A stretch of DNA of 64,000 nt from Diplolepis rosae (GCA_030998225.1 JAPYXD010000275.1:1-64000), one strand, 5' to 3'. Shown: positions 10,500-21,270, counted from the first letter of the stretch. Notes: generated by a model not told the origin, from the sequence alone. Numbers and translations: made by a program.

Positions 10500-11197
10500 A
10501 TTCGTGCGGTTTGCTAAGAGGTGGCGTATCTTGATTATTATTCCATCGTTCCAATATTCCGAACATGCGTTGGAAACCTACTGTCATTGTGCATCTATTT
10601 CAGTACACGTCATTCATTTGAAGCGTAAACAACAATAATTTTGCTTCACTCAAATATGTCGAACTTTGTGCCTGAAAAAGTGTTTTTGCGGGGAGTTCTT
10701 CTTCATTACTTTGATATGCAGAAATCTGCTGCCGAAAGTCACCGTATTTTCGTGGAAGTTTATGGTGAACATGCTCTAGCTGAGTAAACGTGCCAAAAGT
10801 GGTTTGCACGATTTAACAGCGGTGATTTTGGCTTGGGAGACGAAAAACGTCCTGGGCAGCCAAAAAAGTTTGAAGATGAAGAACTGGAAGCATTACTCGA
10901 TGAATATTATTGCCAAACACAAGAAGAGCTCGCCGAATCGTTGGATGTCACTCAAGCAGCCATTTCAAAACGTTTAAAAGCAGCCGGATACATTAAAAAG
11001 CAAGGAAATTGGGTTCCACATGAACTCAAGCCGAGAGACGTTGAATGGCGGTTTCCCATTTCCGAAATGCTGCTGGAACACCAAAAAAGAAGTCATTTCT
11101 GCATCGAATTGTTACTGGTGATGAAAAATGGATCCATTACGGCAACCTCAAGTGCAAAAAATCATATGTGAAACCCGGCCAACCAGCCAGCAAAAAT
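10500..11197 (+). mobile_element. Mellifera-type mariner, 3'-truncated
   Basis: Transposase similarity starts at 10656 and stops abruptly at about 11190, where the sequence passes into the tail of repeat family A. The 5' leader (gtgcggtttgctaagaggtg at about 10503) looks like mariner leader sequence, but I cannot place a 5' TIR with certainty and the 3' TIR is absent. Confidence 0.75.
10656..11190 (+). pseudogene. Mariner transposase pseudogene
   Basis: It starts with ATG (10656) and MSNFVPEKVFLRG, the N-terminal type of mellifera-subfamily mariner transposases. It has a premature TAA at 10785-10787 (ALAE-stop-TCQKWF). The frame then runs on through RPGQPKKFEDEELEALLDE and a second helix-turn-helix (EELAESLDVTQAAISKRL) to WVPHELKPRDVE. 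A frameshift near 11090 puts VTGDEKWIHYG, with the first catalytic Asp, in another frame. VKPGQPAS is the last recognisable block. The second and third catalytic aspartates are missing because of truncation. Full-length relatives are near 345 residues; roughly half remains. Confidence 0.88.
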
Positions 11198-11261
11198 TAA
11201 AATTTCGAAAGTCATTTTTCACATGAAACCAATACTTTCTTATATGATGAGAATGTAAAAA
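11194..11261 (+). repeat. Repeat family A tail (copy A1)
   Basis: Matches the conserved 3' end of family A: tttcgaaagtcatttttcac, then aaaccaatac, then a terminal hairpin and gaatgtaaaa. It is joined directly to the truncated mariner upstream. Confidence 0.75.
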
Positions 11262-11602
11262 GTTATCTAACATAAACGAATGAATACATCATTCATTCAC
11301 GTGATCTGATTAATCCATAACCTTAAAATAAGACTTTATTTCTATAATATATAGGTATATGGGCACTCGTCGCGTTGCGTTGACAAACGAAACCTTGTGA
11401 TTCTCCTTAATGAATTATACTTTACACACTGATCAGATAAATTTTTGCTAACGTCTCTTTGTAATGGGTAATAACTTAAAAACAGTTTTCTAATGAAATA
11501 TTGCCGAGTTACCTATTTGGTACTCAGCTATGTTTATTCAAAATATAAGATGGTGTCTTTGGAAGAGACTGAATAGAACTGGTGAGCCGGCCTGTGACGT
11601 TA
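11262..11602. other. Unassigned AT-rich spacer
   Basis: No gene or repeat was recognised between the family A tail and the left LTR of the Gypsy element. Confidence 0.6.
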
Positions 11603-11766
11603 CAATATATAGACCTTAATCATACTAAGGAGGAGTATGCTGTGTCATCGCGTTATATGGCATAGGCCTTGATCTTACAGAGAGAGAGAGTATGATATTG
11701 CGTTAGAAAAGGGAAAGTGTAATGTTGCGTTAGAAAAGAGAGAGTATATTTCATTATTGCGTTACA
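11603..11766 (-). repeat. 3' LTR of the 11.6-16.6 kb Gypsy element
   Basis: About 164 bp, similar to 16400-16561. Both contain gtatgctgtgtcatcgc, ggcataggccttgatcttac and gttagaaaag blocks, and both end gcgttaca on the plus strand. The left edge is approximate. Confidence 0.8.
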
Positions 11767-11801
11767 ACCCCCTTTTTAGAAATGTTTTTGTCTCTAAAAA
11801 C

Positions 11802-12365
11802 TTAAAATCTTAGAGATCGAGGGGTTACATCTCTGGGTACCTCAATGTTAGCTTGATTCATGGGTATAACTTCTTGCCTGTACGTTGTTTCACCTCGGTT
11901 ACCAAAACTACAATTTGAATAACAATTTCCTATTAACCTTTTCAGTAAGTCGATTATTACAGCAAACACTCCAATTTTATGTGATATTAAGAAAGTCATT
12001 AATTCTGAAGATCCGTATTCTAAATATTGTAACAAGTTGTAGGCCACTTCTTTCCAAGTCTGGATTAATCTATGACCTGTTTTAGTCTCTAATAGATTTC
12101 CAGCGTTTTCTAAAGTCATATGCATATTTCTAAGCGTGTCTTGGTCGATTAAGTTACGTAGCGTTATCAGACTATCCTTTATAAGGGTGAAATCTGTATT
12201 ATTAGTGTCGTAAGTGATATTTTGGACAATTAGGTTTGTTATATTTAACGTTGTACTTCTAATGTCAATAGTAACTCTTGATGACATAGTTGTACAATTA
12301 TAACCTGTTATTTTTTAAGTACGTGGATTTATTGTCCTAGAGTCAATTGTATCTTTGCCGCATAT
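11802..12365 (-). pseudogene. env-like C-terminal part of the Gypsy element (interrupted)
   Basis: A minus-strand frame (12287-11802) of about 160 residues with several N-X-S/T sites, a hydrophobic stretch (IGVFAVIIDLL) and a short basic, hydrophilic tail. That is the layout of an errantivirus-type envelope C-terminus, with ectodomain, membrane anchor and cytoplasmic tail. It is separated from the upstream env part (12808-13200) by a MITE. Assignment rests on position after integrase and on domain layout, not on strong motif identity. Confidence 0.55.
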
Positions 12366-12375
12366 AATGTCTAAT

Positions 12376-12797
12376 AGGGTGTGCCAAAAAAACGCGATAT
12401 TTTTTTTTACGAAAACTTGAAAATATCGTAGAACATGTCTAAAACGGAAATGTGTCCAAAGCACAGCTCGTAATTTCAATTTTAAGAGGTTTCTCATCGT
12501 ATCTAAAGTTTTTTCATTTAAATGACACAGACTGCAGGTATTTTCTACATTATTTCTTCCTCAAGCTATGATAAACTTGTTTTTTTATCAAATAAATGAG
12601 TAAACCTTATTCAGAATTAAATTCTCTTTAAAAAATTCTATTGAGTCGAATTCCTATCATCAATATTGCATTTTCTACAGAGCCTCAATATTTTAATTTC
12701 TAAAAATTTTGATTTTTTTGAATTTTGAAGCGAAACATGTTTTACGATATTTTCAAGTTTTCGTGAAAAGAAATATCGCGTTTTTTTGGCACACCCT
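12376..12797. mobile_element. MULE-like MITE with 10-bp target-site duplication
   Basis: A 422-bp element with about 65-bp terminal inverted repeats (12376-12440 and 12733-12797) starting AGGGTGTGCCAAAAAAACGC. It is flanked by the perfect direct repeat AATGTCTAAT (12366-12375 and 12798-12807). Duplications of 9-10 bp and GGG-type ends suggest Mutator-like elements. No transposase is encoded. It lies inside the env remnant of the Gypsy element, so it is younger than that insertion. Confidence 0.9.
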
Positions 12798-12807
12798 AAT
12801 GTCTAAT

Positions 12808-13200
12808 CTTTCTATTTCGGTGAATATTGCTAAATATCCGTTACTGACATGTATGTAAGTTTCTGTTTGTGAGAGATAAGTCCTTAGTTTACATTTTCCT
12901 TTAGAGTGCTTATCAAAAATACTCGCGTCACATGTAGTTTGTTGTAAAGTTAAAAAGTTTGGTTGTTGAAATTTGCAAATTCTCAAACCTTCTACAATTT
13001 TACATTTATCAATGCTTTCTTTGCCTACGGGTACGTAAGTGTATAGTCCTAACATAATGTTTTCATGGTCGATAATTAAGCTTTCAAATATTCCGTCGGG
13101 TCGTTGGTGGGGAAGGGGAATTACTCGTTCGAGTGTTAAGATTTCGTTATCTAGGATAGGCAATTTTGTGATAAAAATCCTTTAGATTACCAATCATTAT
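12808..13200 (-). pseudogene. env-like middle part of the Gypsy element
   Basis: A minus-strand frame from 13163 down to the MITE edge encodes a Cys-containing, extracellular-looking segment (CKIVEGLRICKF, then TTCDASIFDKHSKGKC). It reads on through the MITE only by chance. It belongs to the env region by position and by its cysteine-rich ectodomain character. No signal peptide or furin-type site is recognisable in this copy. Confidence 0.5.
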
Positions 13201-13513
13201 CATTCTCTCATGGGTATCGGTTATATTAATTCCAATTATTAAATTCCATTCTTTATCATAAACCGTTGTTTGTCCATGCTCTTCTCGGTACAAATTTCCG
13301 TGTATTTGTTCAAAATTAACTTAAGCTGTAGTGTAAACTACTAGGACCGGGAGTATGATCAGAATTGTTTTCTTCATCCGAAAAATAGGGCATTGTATTA
13401 TCAATATGCACTCTGATTATTTGTTCTTTTGTGATTATTTTTAAATTGTTGTCGCCTAATATTTCTATGATTTTGTAAGGTCCTTTAAATGAGGCATCTG
13501 ATTTGTTAGTTCT
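13201..13513 (-). other. Decayed env/pol junction
   Basis: Sequence between the env remnant and the integrase C-terminus of the deleted Gypsy element. No uninterrupted frame is visible. Confidence 0.5.
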
Positions 13514-13870
13514 TCAATAGTTCCTGATTTTTACTAAGTCTCCAATTTTATAAATCGGGTGGTGTTTTATAATTTTGGAATCCAAATACTTTCTCCTTTT
13601 TTCATTTTCAATTTCGATTCTCTCTTTGGCTTTTTGTAAATTTAGTTCATGTCGTTTCTTCCATTTTTGGATAAGATCTTGATAAGTAATTCGTGGGTTT
13701 TGTTGTATGGAAGAGGGGATATTAGGTTTTCTGCCAAATTTTAGGTCGTATGGTGAAAATCCAGTAGTATCCAGTAGTAAGGTGAATGCTTCCTGATGAG
13801 TAATTATGATTTTTCTGATATCTTCTCGATTGTCTTCTTCTATATAGTTAAGGTTCGTGATTTTCATCAA
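13514..13870 (-). pseudogene. Gypsy integrase C-terminal remnant
   Basis: 118 residues on the minus strand. TTGFSPYDLKFGRKPNIPS matches the GxSPFxLxFGRxxNLPS block downstream of the integrase catalytic Glu. A Lys/Glu-rich helix (QKAKERIEIENEKRRKYL) and IYKIGDLVKIRN follow, both present in the same order in the second Gypsy copy (about 54480-54740). The D,D-35-E catalytic core upstream is deleted. Confidence 0.8.
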
Positions 13871-14402
13871 CTCGTTTAGTCTGTCGAGTTCCGGATAACT
13901 TGTTTCTTATAATGTTGTTTTGTTTATGGTATTTATTTACTCAATTTCTTCGAAGGTAATTAATTTTGTCAGGTACTTTATAGGGTTGAATGTTATAATT
14001 TTAGATAGGTACTGAAATATGACTATTACGTATCCTGTAAATACCGTCCGGGATTTTTTCCTGATTTTCTATCCAGACGTCTTTGTTATTCATCTCGAAA
14101 TCGATGCGACATATTTTTTATGTTTTACTATGTATATTGGTTCCGTCGTCAATAAGGGGTAGTTTTTTATTTTCTATGATCAAAAACTGGTGTAATTGCG
14201 TAGCGTTCGTATTTTTGAAATAATTTGATGCCTACTATCCCGTCTTTGGGTAGGAGGAAATCATTTTCTACTATATGAAATGTTTGTTTTTTGTTAAAAA
14301 AGTTAAAATAGACTGCCTAGATAGATTGATGATGGTCGTTTCCCATTTGAAAGTTTTTGGAAAATTTGAAGAGTTTTTCTTTATCCGTCAACACTTTCCT
14401 TT
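13871..14402 (-). pseudogene. Gypsy protease remnant and internal deletion junction
   Basis: Minus-strand fragments near 14160-14260 read LPKDGIVGIKLFQKYERY, corresponding to LPEEGIIGMPFLNALDRY after the protease in the second copy (about 57600). RT and RNase H, about 2 kb in the second copy, are missing between here and the integrase end. The junction lies somewhere in 13880-14150. The protease active-site DSGA is not visible. Confidence 0.55.
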
Positions 14403-14648
14403 TCAGTAGATTGATAGCATTGATAGCATTTGAAACTCTGCTGCTTCCTCGTAACGGATTTGTTTGTTGATTTCCTCTTGGCTCATCTCGTAGTAGTCTT
14501 GTTTCGCTTCTAGTTGTGGTTGTTCCTTTTGAATATTACTCACTGGTTGAGGTGGACGCGTTTGGAATTGCCCTTGTTGAAAATTTCGTATTTTTACAAA
14601 ACACTGTGAGGCAAAATGTCCGATCTTCCCGCACTTGTGGCAGGTCAT
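14403..14648 (-). pseudogene. Gypsy gag nucleocapsid knuckle
   Basis: The minus-strand frame starts MTCHKCGKIGHFASQC, a C-X2-C-X4-H-X4-C zinc knuckle. It is followed by a Gln/Pro-rich tail and an acidic end with MSQEEINKQIRYEEAAEF. The second Gypsy copy has the same order (MTCNFCKKMGHLEKQC, then acidic EEIDYYEESAEF). It is the RNA-binding end of Gag. Confidence 0.8.
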
Positions 14649-15002
14649 TTTTTACCTGTCTGCTAGAAGCAAGTTTTGATTCAGAGCCTTAACGCCTTGG
14701 GTAATGGCTTATGGTCTTGCATGTGTGGACGGTCTTGCTGTAAATCCTAAAGCTGGACGTGGTGGGGCTATAGTCGTTCTCAGCGGTTGGCTTTCCTTGA
14801 GCCACGTCTCGTACTCTGCTGCTTCCTTTTGTGCTTCAGAAAGTGAAATCGGTTTCATTGACCTCCTTTAGTTCCAATTTCTCGCCTCAGATTCAGCATA
14901 TATCTATTGATGGCTGGCTTTTCTTCTAATTTCAGCGCGATTCTCCTTTCTCATTCTTCCGAAGACGCTTGTACCGCGTAATAAAGTTCGTTTAATAATT
15001 CT

Positions 15003-15542
15003 TTAAATTTTAAGGAGAAATGATAAAATGAAGTCCAACAATAGCTGTGGCTGAGAGCACTGATTTTGGATACGTAGGATTGTTTTTATGAAATCCTCTA
15101 CTCCCATGTCATCCTGACCATTTATGGACCTGATGGCTCTTATCGCGTCTTTTGCTTGAATACCTTCTATTCTTCTGGCGGGTAATTCTTGTGCTATGGT
15201 GGCTTGTCGGTTCCTTATTATCATATCATGCCTGTGCCTTATTCTCTGCTCTGATTTTTCTCCTTCTGAGTCAACGTCCTCCGTCATGATTTTTTCGTTT
15301 ATTTGTTCCCTATCCGTCAATATTTCACCTTGTATCCCTATTCGTTTTAGTATTTCCTGTCCCTCATGGAGTCTTTTCTCGTTTTCCTGAGATAGGATAG
15401 TTATATTCTCGATCAGAGTTGTCTGTTCTAAAGTCAGTTCGCTGATGCTGTTTCTTATTTCATCCATTGCCGACAAGAATTGTATTGAAATGCTTTCACA
15501 AGAGGGCGATTGAGCGTTGGGAAAGGCCATTGTTGTAATCAC
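15003..15542 (-). pseudogene. Gypsy Gag N-terminal and capsid part
   Basis: 179 residues on the minus strand from 15542. The N-terminal half is predicted coiled coil (repeated Glu/Ile/Leu heptads near residues 25-75). The C-terminal part contains SINGQDDMGVEDFIKTILR then CSQPQLLLDFIL, matching Gag of the second copy at about 58640-58780. The frame ends after LLDFILSF; the rest of capsid (14650-15000) is only fragmentary. In a working element Gag builds the particle. Confidence 0.8.
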
Positions 15543-16399
15543 TACTAGTTTCGTCTGTGTCAGTTATGTATATTCACTATATAATTGGTACTTATAAGAT
15601 GACTCTCTCAATGTGCTTATTTTGGACTATGTCCTTTAATACAGGGGAATGAATCACAAGTTGCTACAAACTTGTAATTATTCCCAAGTAGTGAGTTTGT
15701 TTCTTTGAGGAAGAGTAGTGCTCTGGAACACCAGGAGTATGCTCTACCCGAATTCATAAACTTTACCTCACCAATAGTAAAAGCTAACTATGACGTTGAC
15801 TATGGTCTCCGTTCAACAGAAGTAGAGAGGATTTATAATCTTATGAATTCGTTTATATGAATGATTAAATAATACTTACAATTCCTAATTCTATCTTCTT
15901 CCAGCTGGGGCGAAGTTCTTTGCGTCGTTGCTAAGCTTGGTAGCGACTTCCATAGAGAGTCGTTTGCAAAATTTCAACGATGACGTATACCGATGATGTG
16001 TCCTCAGCTTAAATTCCTTGATGCTGTGTGGAGTTCCTGGGTGTTGGCTGCCTGGTTCCCTTTGTTCCCAGCTGTGACTTCCGCCTGTTTGCGGGCCTCG
16101 TAGGATTTTATCGCTGTGTGTCGCGTACCCTTTCACTTTTAAATTCCTGTTAAGTTTTCACTAGTTTTGAATCTACGTAGATTAACGCTTACTTAGTTCA
16201 GCGGCTAGATTTATCCAAAACAGTTTCTGTTTTTACTGTTCTTTAAGGATTATACCATAATGAAAGCCCGGAGTTCCTTTGTGGATTCTCGTGAAAACCC
16301 TCTCTTTCCTTTGATCCTGGTTCCGTAGATTCCAGTTGTTGTTCCTCGGGTATCAGTTTTTATTTGTCACCACCAATTTCCGTAGAACTGAGTTTAAAT
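15543..16399 (-). other. 5' leader of the deleted Gypsy element
   Basis: Region between gag and the 5' LTR on the minus strand. A possible primer-binding site TGGTGGTGACAAA lies at 16363-16375, about 25 bp inside the LTR edge as drawn. I cannot match it to a tRNA with confidence. A minus-strand frame at 15891-16136 is probably not a gene. Confidence 0.5.
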
Positions 16400-16561
16400 T
16401 GTTATATAGGCCTTAATCCTACTAAAGAAGAGTATGCTGTGTCATCGCATTACATGGCATAGGCCTTGATCTTACAGAGGGAGAGTATAATATTGCGTTA
16501 GAAAAGGGATAATGCAATTTTGCGTCAGAAAAGAGAGAGTATATTTTCTTATTGCGTTACA
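16400..16561 (-). repeat. 5' LTR of the 11.6-16.6 kb Gypsy element
   Basis: About 162 bp on the minus strand, starting TGTAACGCAATAAG and ending CTATATAACA (TG...CA). It is homologous to 11603-11766, with many substitutions and small indels, so the insertion is old. If the true 3' edge is closer to the candidate primer site, the LTR is about 24 bp longer. Confidence 0.8.
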
Positions 16562-16627
16562 TCTTTATACCAAAAGGGCATAGCCGGGTTTCCATGTGAA
16601 ATGGGCCTCAAAACCAAATCAAATTTC
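16533..16627 (+). repeat. LTR-end plus flank segment, copy 1 of a duplication
   Basis: The last 29 bp of the LTR and about 65 bp of flanking DNA (ctttataccaaaagggcata, gccgggtttccatgtgaaat) recur at 17877-17985. Because the duplication spans the LTR boundary, it arose after the Gypsy insertion, or the flank is itself part of a composite repeat. Confidence 0.8.
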
Positions 16628-17876
16628 GTATAAACCATATGGAAGGGGTTGGGAAAGAGATTATTTTGTCAAATTTTCAGATCATTATCTGGCATTTTAA
16701 ATGAGTAATGGCTGATTTTACCATTTTCGTTTTTTTCCTTTTTTAGCTAAACTAATCATAGGAAAATTTTGAAAAAAATCAGTGCTGTTTTTTCCAATAG
16801 AAGACACATTCGTAAATTTTTGCAGATTTTTTTATGCATAATTCGCGATGCAAAAAACTGTGAACAGTTTTGCACGCAATTTTGTTCATGCTTGAATTGC
16901 GCGACCACTCTTTTGAATTATTCTATTCATTAGTTACTTATCGATGATTAAAACAGAATTTTTGCAGATTTTTGCAAGGTGTGGGCGGGGGTAAAAAAAA
17001 TAAAAACCATCAAAATACGCATTCTTCCAACATCTTACTATTAAAGCACATTTTATAATAACAGTAGACAAATAAAAAATACAATTTTATTTGGTAATCA
17101 ATCTCTAACACGGTTTACTTCTGAAATATTTGCAAAAATTTTGCAAAATATTTTGCGAATTTTTTTTGTTGCGAAAAATCAAAATTTTTACATGCATTGT
17201 GAACAAATGGTTGGCTGTCGTTATTCGCAAGTCGAAATGGTGCTGCTAAAAATATCTTTTCGTATTCTTGAATAATTTTCGAATATACAGGTTAAATTAA
17301 TTTCTCTTTGTTAAAAATAACATACTCATTTTACCATACATGACATCGAAAATACCCTCAAATCGTCCTCCATTTACTTTACTTTTTGAAATTTTAATGA
17401 GCACAAATAATAAGAAAAGCTCGTAAATTAAATAAGTAATTAACTTGGCTTTCTGGATAACAAAAAATTTTTAGCAGTTATTTTGCATTGCAATACTTAC
17501 ATTTTCGTTACATTTTTTTATAAAGTTTTGCCCGTTAAAAAATTTAGTCCGTTCAAAAACTGTCCGTTTTAAATAAAAGTGGTATACAAAACGTAAAATT
17601 GGTTTTCCTGCAAAAATATATTTTTCTACCGTCGAGTTTTTACAAATATAGACGGTTGATTGTACTTTCATAGCACTTCATACTCCATAAGTGGCTGAAC
17701 ATTTGCCAAGTTTTTACGTATATAATAATAAAAGAAATAATATAATATCTCTATTTGAAAAAGTCACGCTCAATCCTATGATTCCCTGTATATTTTTGAT
17801 AAAATAGCTCGTATTATTACCAATTCTCTAATTAAACAATAAAATGAAATTAATTTGCAATATGCCTTGTATAAAT
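16628..17876. other. AT-rich tract without a gene
   Basis: About 1.25 kb between the two copies of the LTR-flank segment. I see no coding similarity. A 66-codon minus-strand frame at 17471-17671 is low-complexity (Lys/Phe/Asn-rich) and not supported. Confidence 0.6.
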
Positions 17877-17985
17877 AAGAAAGAGAGAGTATATTTTCTT
17901 ATTGCGTTACATCTTTATACCAAAAGGGCATAGCCGGGTTTCCATGTGAAATCGGCCTTAAAACCAAATCAAATTTATTCTTGCT
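17877..17985 (+). repeat. LTR-end plus flank segment, copy 2
   Basis: Repeats 16533-16627 with few differences (for example gaaatcggcct here, gaaatgggcct there). It lacks the rest of the LTR. Confidence 0.8.
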
Positions 17986-18074
17986 AATTCACCTTTTTTC
18001 TATTCAAGACAAAAATATATTGCAGAATAATGTCCAACCGAAAAGTAACACCATCGAACTCGTGGTTGTGTTAA

Positions 18075-18811
18075 GGGGTTATATACCTTTTTCTTTAGGG
18101 AAATACAGGGTTTTTATTTATTTTTTAATCATGTTGCCATAGTTTTATTCAAATGTGATAAAAAGTTTCAAAAAGTACATCTCTTATTGTGTTTTTTTTA
18201 TAAAATTTCGAGTGAAAATTCGGAAAATTAGGGAAAGTACACACCTTGCCGCAGAACTCCTTTTGTTTGTAATGGCTTACTGTGAGCATGAAATAACGGT
18301 AACGGCTCAGCTGGAAAAAAGAAAAAAACTACGTTAATATATAGTGTGACCTTCTTCGTGAACGAAGGATTTTACAAAAAAAATTTTTCACAGTTACAGT
18401 GATATTTTTTTCAAAAAAGTCGATTTTTTAAGGTCGAAAAATTGAGTTTTCCGCCAAAAAAAATCAGAAGGATTTGTCTGAAAAGAAATTCCTTTGTTCA
18501 CGAACTAGGTATTGTAAGTACAAATAACCCCTCCAAATTTCAAACTGATCGATGTAGTGGTTAGCGAGATATCGTACTCACCGCAATGGCATTTTTACAA
18601 AAATACGATTCCGAGATAATCGCGTTTAATGTTTTAGGTGGACATTAAGTAGTTCCAGAAACTGCGCGCTATAAACGGCCATATCTTAGGTTATAGTGCC
18701 CCGATCTCGATGAAAATTTGCAGAAACATTGTTAAAAGTATGTACTTTAAAAATAAGCAATACAAATTTTTTTGATTTTTTGAGCCAGAAAAAGGTATAA
18801 CATATAACCCC
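18075..18811. mobile_element. piggyBac-like MITE with TTAA target duplication
   Basis: A 737-bp element flanked by TTAA on both sides (18071-18074 and 18812-18815). Its ends pair as GGGGTTATATACC and, from the right, GGGGTTATATGTTATACC, then CTTTTTC. TTAA targets and G/C-run termini are hallmarks of piggyBac. No transposase is present; a 60-codon frame at 18155-18337 is not convincing. Confidence 0.75.
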
Positions 18812-18825
18812 TTAACCATGAATAC

Positions 18826-19975
18826 AGCTACACGTTGTTGAGAATTATGGATTCAGAAATATTTTATTCGTTTGTCAAATTTCGGTTCGAATGACCTCTT
18901 ATGAAAATTGGTTGCAAAATCCATGAGTAAAAGGATAGAAACTCTGAATAAAATCTTAAAAAATTATAAAAATTATATTTTGATTTTAATATTATCAATT
19001 TTTAATTTAAAATATTCTATTAGAAAACTTTATTTAAATATATTTTGTTCTGAATTTCCTATTGTTTACTTTTCACTTTTTTTATTTTAATGCCTACCTG
19101 ATATTTTCATCACGTTTGTAATGCATCAACTGCGTTGACGTTGAAAATTTTTTAAAAAATGAATATAATTAATTTGTTACAACGTGGACATAATAACATT
19201 TCAGGAATAATTGTAGTTGTTACCAGTATATTATTAATGATATTGAATAAAATGGCCTTTCTGGTATTTCTTTAAAAGATCATTTTCTAGAAATAAACAT
19301 TTTTTCAAAAAAATTATTTTTATTTCCAACAAGTTAACGTTTCGACTGTAGCTACAAATGCTACAAAAAATGTACTAAACATGATGTCTCCACTTTCATT
19401 CTATCGATTCAAAGATTTTTAAAGGTAACAATCTTTTACATATTTCTTCTTCATTTTTGGACTGTATTGTTTCATTTGCATTATGTAATTCATTTCATTG
19501 TATTTTTTAGTCTTGGCAAGGACTGAAGCTACTGTCAAAACATTGACTTATTAGAGATAAACATAATTTTTTTGAATAAAATTTTTATATCCAAAAATAG
19601 GTCTTTTAAAAAAATAGCAGAAAGGCCATTTTATTCAATACCATTAATAATAGCATTTTGTCGATCTTTAAAAGATTCAAATATACAATGTAGAAAAAGA
19701 TTCGATCAATTTCCAATTTATCCAAATCTTTACATTTTAAGAACCATGATTGGAATGAAATTTTTGGTATTATAAACTGAGAGTGTACTCTCAGAATACC
19801 CTCAGAATGCTCTTGTGTATTAAACTCCTATTGGAATTTTTTAAGTTGCAAAATTCGTATACATATAACATTAACAAGAATATGAAATGGCTTTGAAAAA
19901 AATGCATTTCCAACTGGAAAATCTTAGTCGAAAACACAAACGAAAATCCAACTGGATCTTCTGGCTATAAATGCT
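18826..19975 (+). repeat. Repeat E, copy 1
   Basis: About 1.1 kb that recurs at 52506-53597 in the same orientation, roughly 85 percent identical by eye. It contains an internal inverted repeat (about 19228-19364 against 19513-19648) whose inner edges carry gtttcgactgtagctac and gactgaagctactgtcaaaac. The right end passes into the minisatellite at 19910-20415. No coding capacity is apparent. Confidence 0.75.
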
Positions 19976-20415
19976 AGTTAGACATCCAGCTGGAAAATTT
20001 GACTGGGTTTCCCAGCTGGAAAATCCAGCTGAAATATAACTGTATTACCAGACTTGAAATTCCAGTTCTAAAGTTCAGATGGAAATCCCGGCTGGAAATT
20101 CCGACTAGGTTTTCCAGTTGGAAAATCCAACTGGAATCTGACTGGATTATCCAGCTTGGAATTTCAGCTGGCAATCCCAGTTAGAAATTTTAGATGGAAA
20201 GCTAACTGGATTTTCCAGATGAAAATTTTAACTGAGTTTTTTAGCGGGAGATGTACAAGTTGTTGTCCAGCTAGGAATTCCGACTGGTTTTTTTCAGCTG
20301 GAAATCCAACTTCATTTTCCATTTAGAAATTTCAACTGGAATCTCTAGTTAGAGACTTCCACTTGGTTTTTCAGATGAAATTCTCAACTGAGGTTTTCAG
20401 CTGGGATTTCAAAGT
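19910..20415. repeat. Degenerate palindromic minisatellite (CCAGCTGG-rich)
   Basis: Variants of ccagctggaaat, aactggattttcc and their complements recur every 15-30 bp for about 500 bp. The core CCAGCTGG is self-complementary, so both strands show similar reading frames (19974-20174 minus, 19999-20184 plus). Neither is treated as a gene. Confidence 0.8.
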
Positions 20416-21270
20416 TTTGATGTTTTGCGAACGTGTAGAATATTTTATGGCCATTTTCATCATTTTGCGTTACCGTTTAAAGAAATGATCGCAATTCTCA
20501 ATCAACTTTAATAATCCAGAGATAATTTTATCATTTAGAAGATTTTCTAGAATTCTTTCTCATGTTGGTTTCTATTCAAATAACATTTTTAACGAAAATT
20601 TTAAGTATAAAAATAACTTGTTTCACAGGGAAAAATAAAAATTAGATTTTTTGTATTTTATGGCCAATAGTTTATTGGATTAACATGTTTCATACAATTT
20701 TAAACAATTAAATTAGAATACAACTTATGTTGTACAATCAATGAAATATATTTTTCAAATGGTGCAATGTTGGTTACATATACTTTTGCTCATACTTATT
20801 GGGAAATAAGTAAAATAATGAATTATTAGTAAAAATTAGTAAAACATTTGTCAACATACATATTTGAACTTTCAGTAATCATAGGTATACATTTTACCAA
20901 TTCAGATGTCTAGAGTATGTACATATACGCAAAAAAAAAGTTCAATAAATTTTACGGAACTTTTCCATACATGCATAAATTTAATTTTCAGTTTAAATAT
21001 ATTCATTACCGTATTTATTTGATTCGTTTTTTTGTTTCGTTTTTATAACTGTTCATTTTATGTTGATAATTTTTAATTTTATTTATCAAACTTATAACAT
21101 TTCTTAAATTTGAAAATTCACGCTAATGAATAAAACATAATTATAATATAATAATATAATAATAATCAAATAATATAATAATAATTAAATAAAATAATAA
21201 TATAATAAATAATAATTTCGAGACATGTTTGTATTAATGTCTTCAGTTTTTATCTTGACCCAAAAATAAA
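20416..21270. other. AT-rich tract with ATA/AAT simple repeats
   Basis: No gene. Simple trinucleotide-like runs (ataataatataataat type) fill about 21135-21230, next to the left edge of the palindrome. Confidence 0.7.

Larger units (their letters stand above)
11603..16561 (-). mobile_element. Internally deleted Gypsy/errantivirus-type LTR retrotransposon
   Basis: Two related LTRs bound about 4.6 kb of minus-strand sequence in the order gag, CCHC, protease remnant, integrase C-terminus, env. The RT and RNase H region is absent. Its gag matches the second Gypsy element in this window (53598-60123), with shared landmarks NGQDD, DFI and CSQP. This suggests the same lineage. A 422-bp MITE interrupts env. 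It is non-autonomous. Confidence 0.85.

Noticed and set aside
19974..20184. Opposed 61- and 66-codon frames with repeating SWxxQLxNP and PSWKIQL patterns
   Set aside because: They are products of the CCAGCTGG minisatellite on both strands, not proteins.
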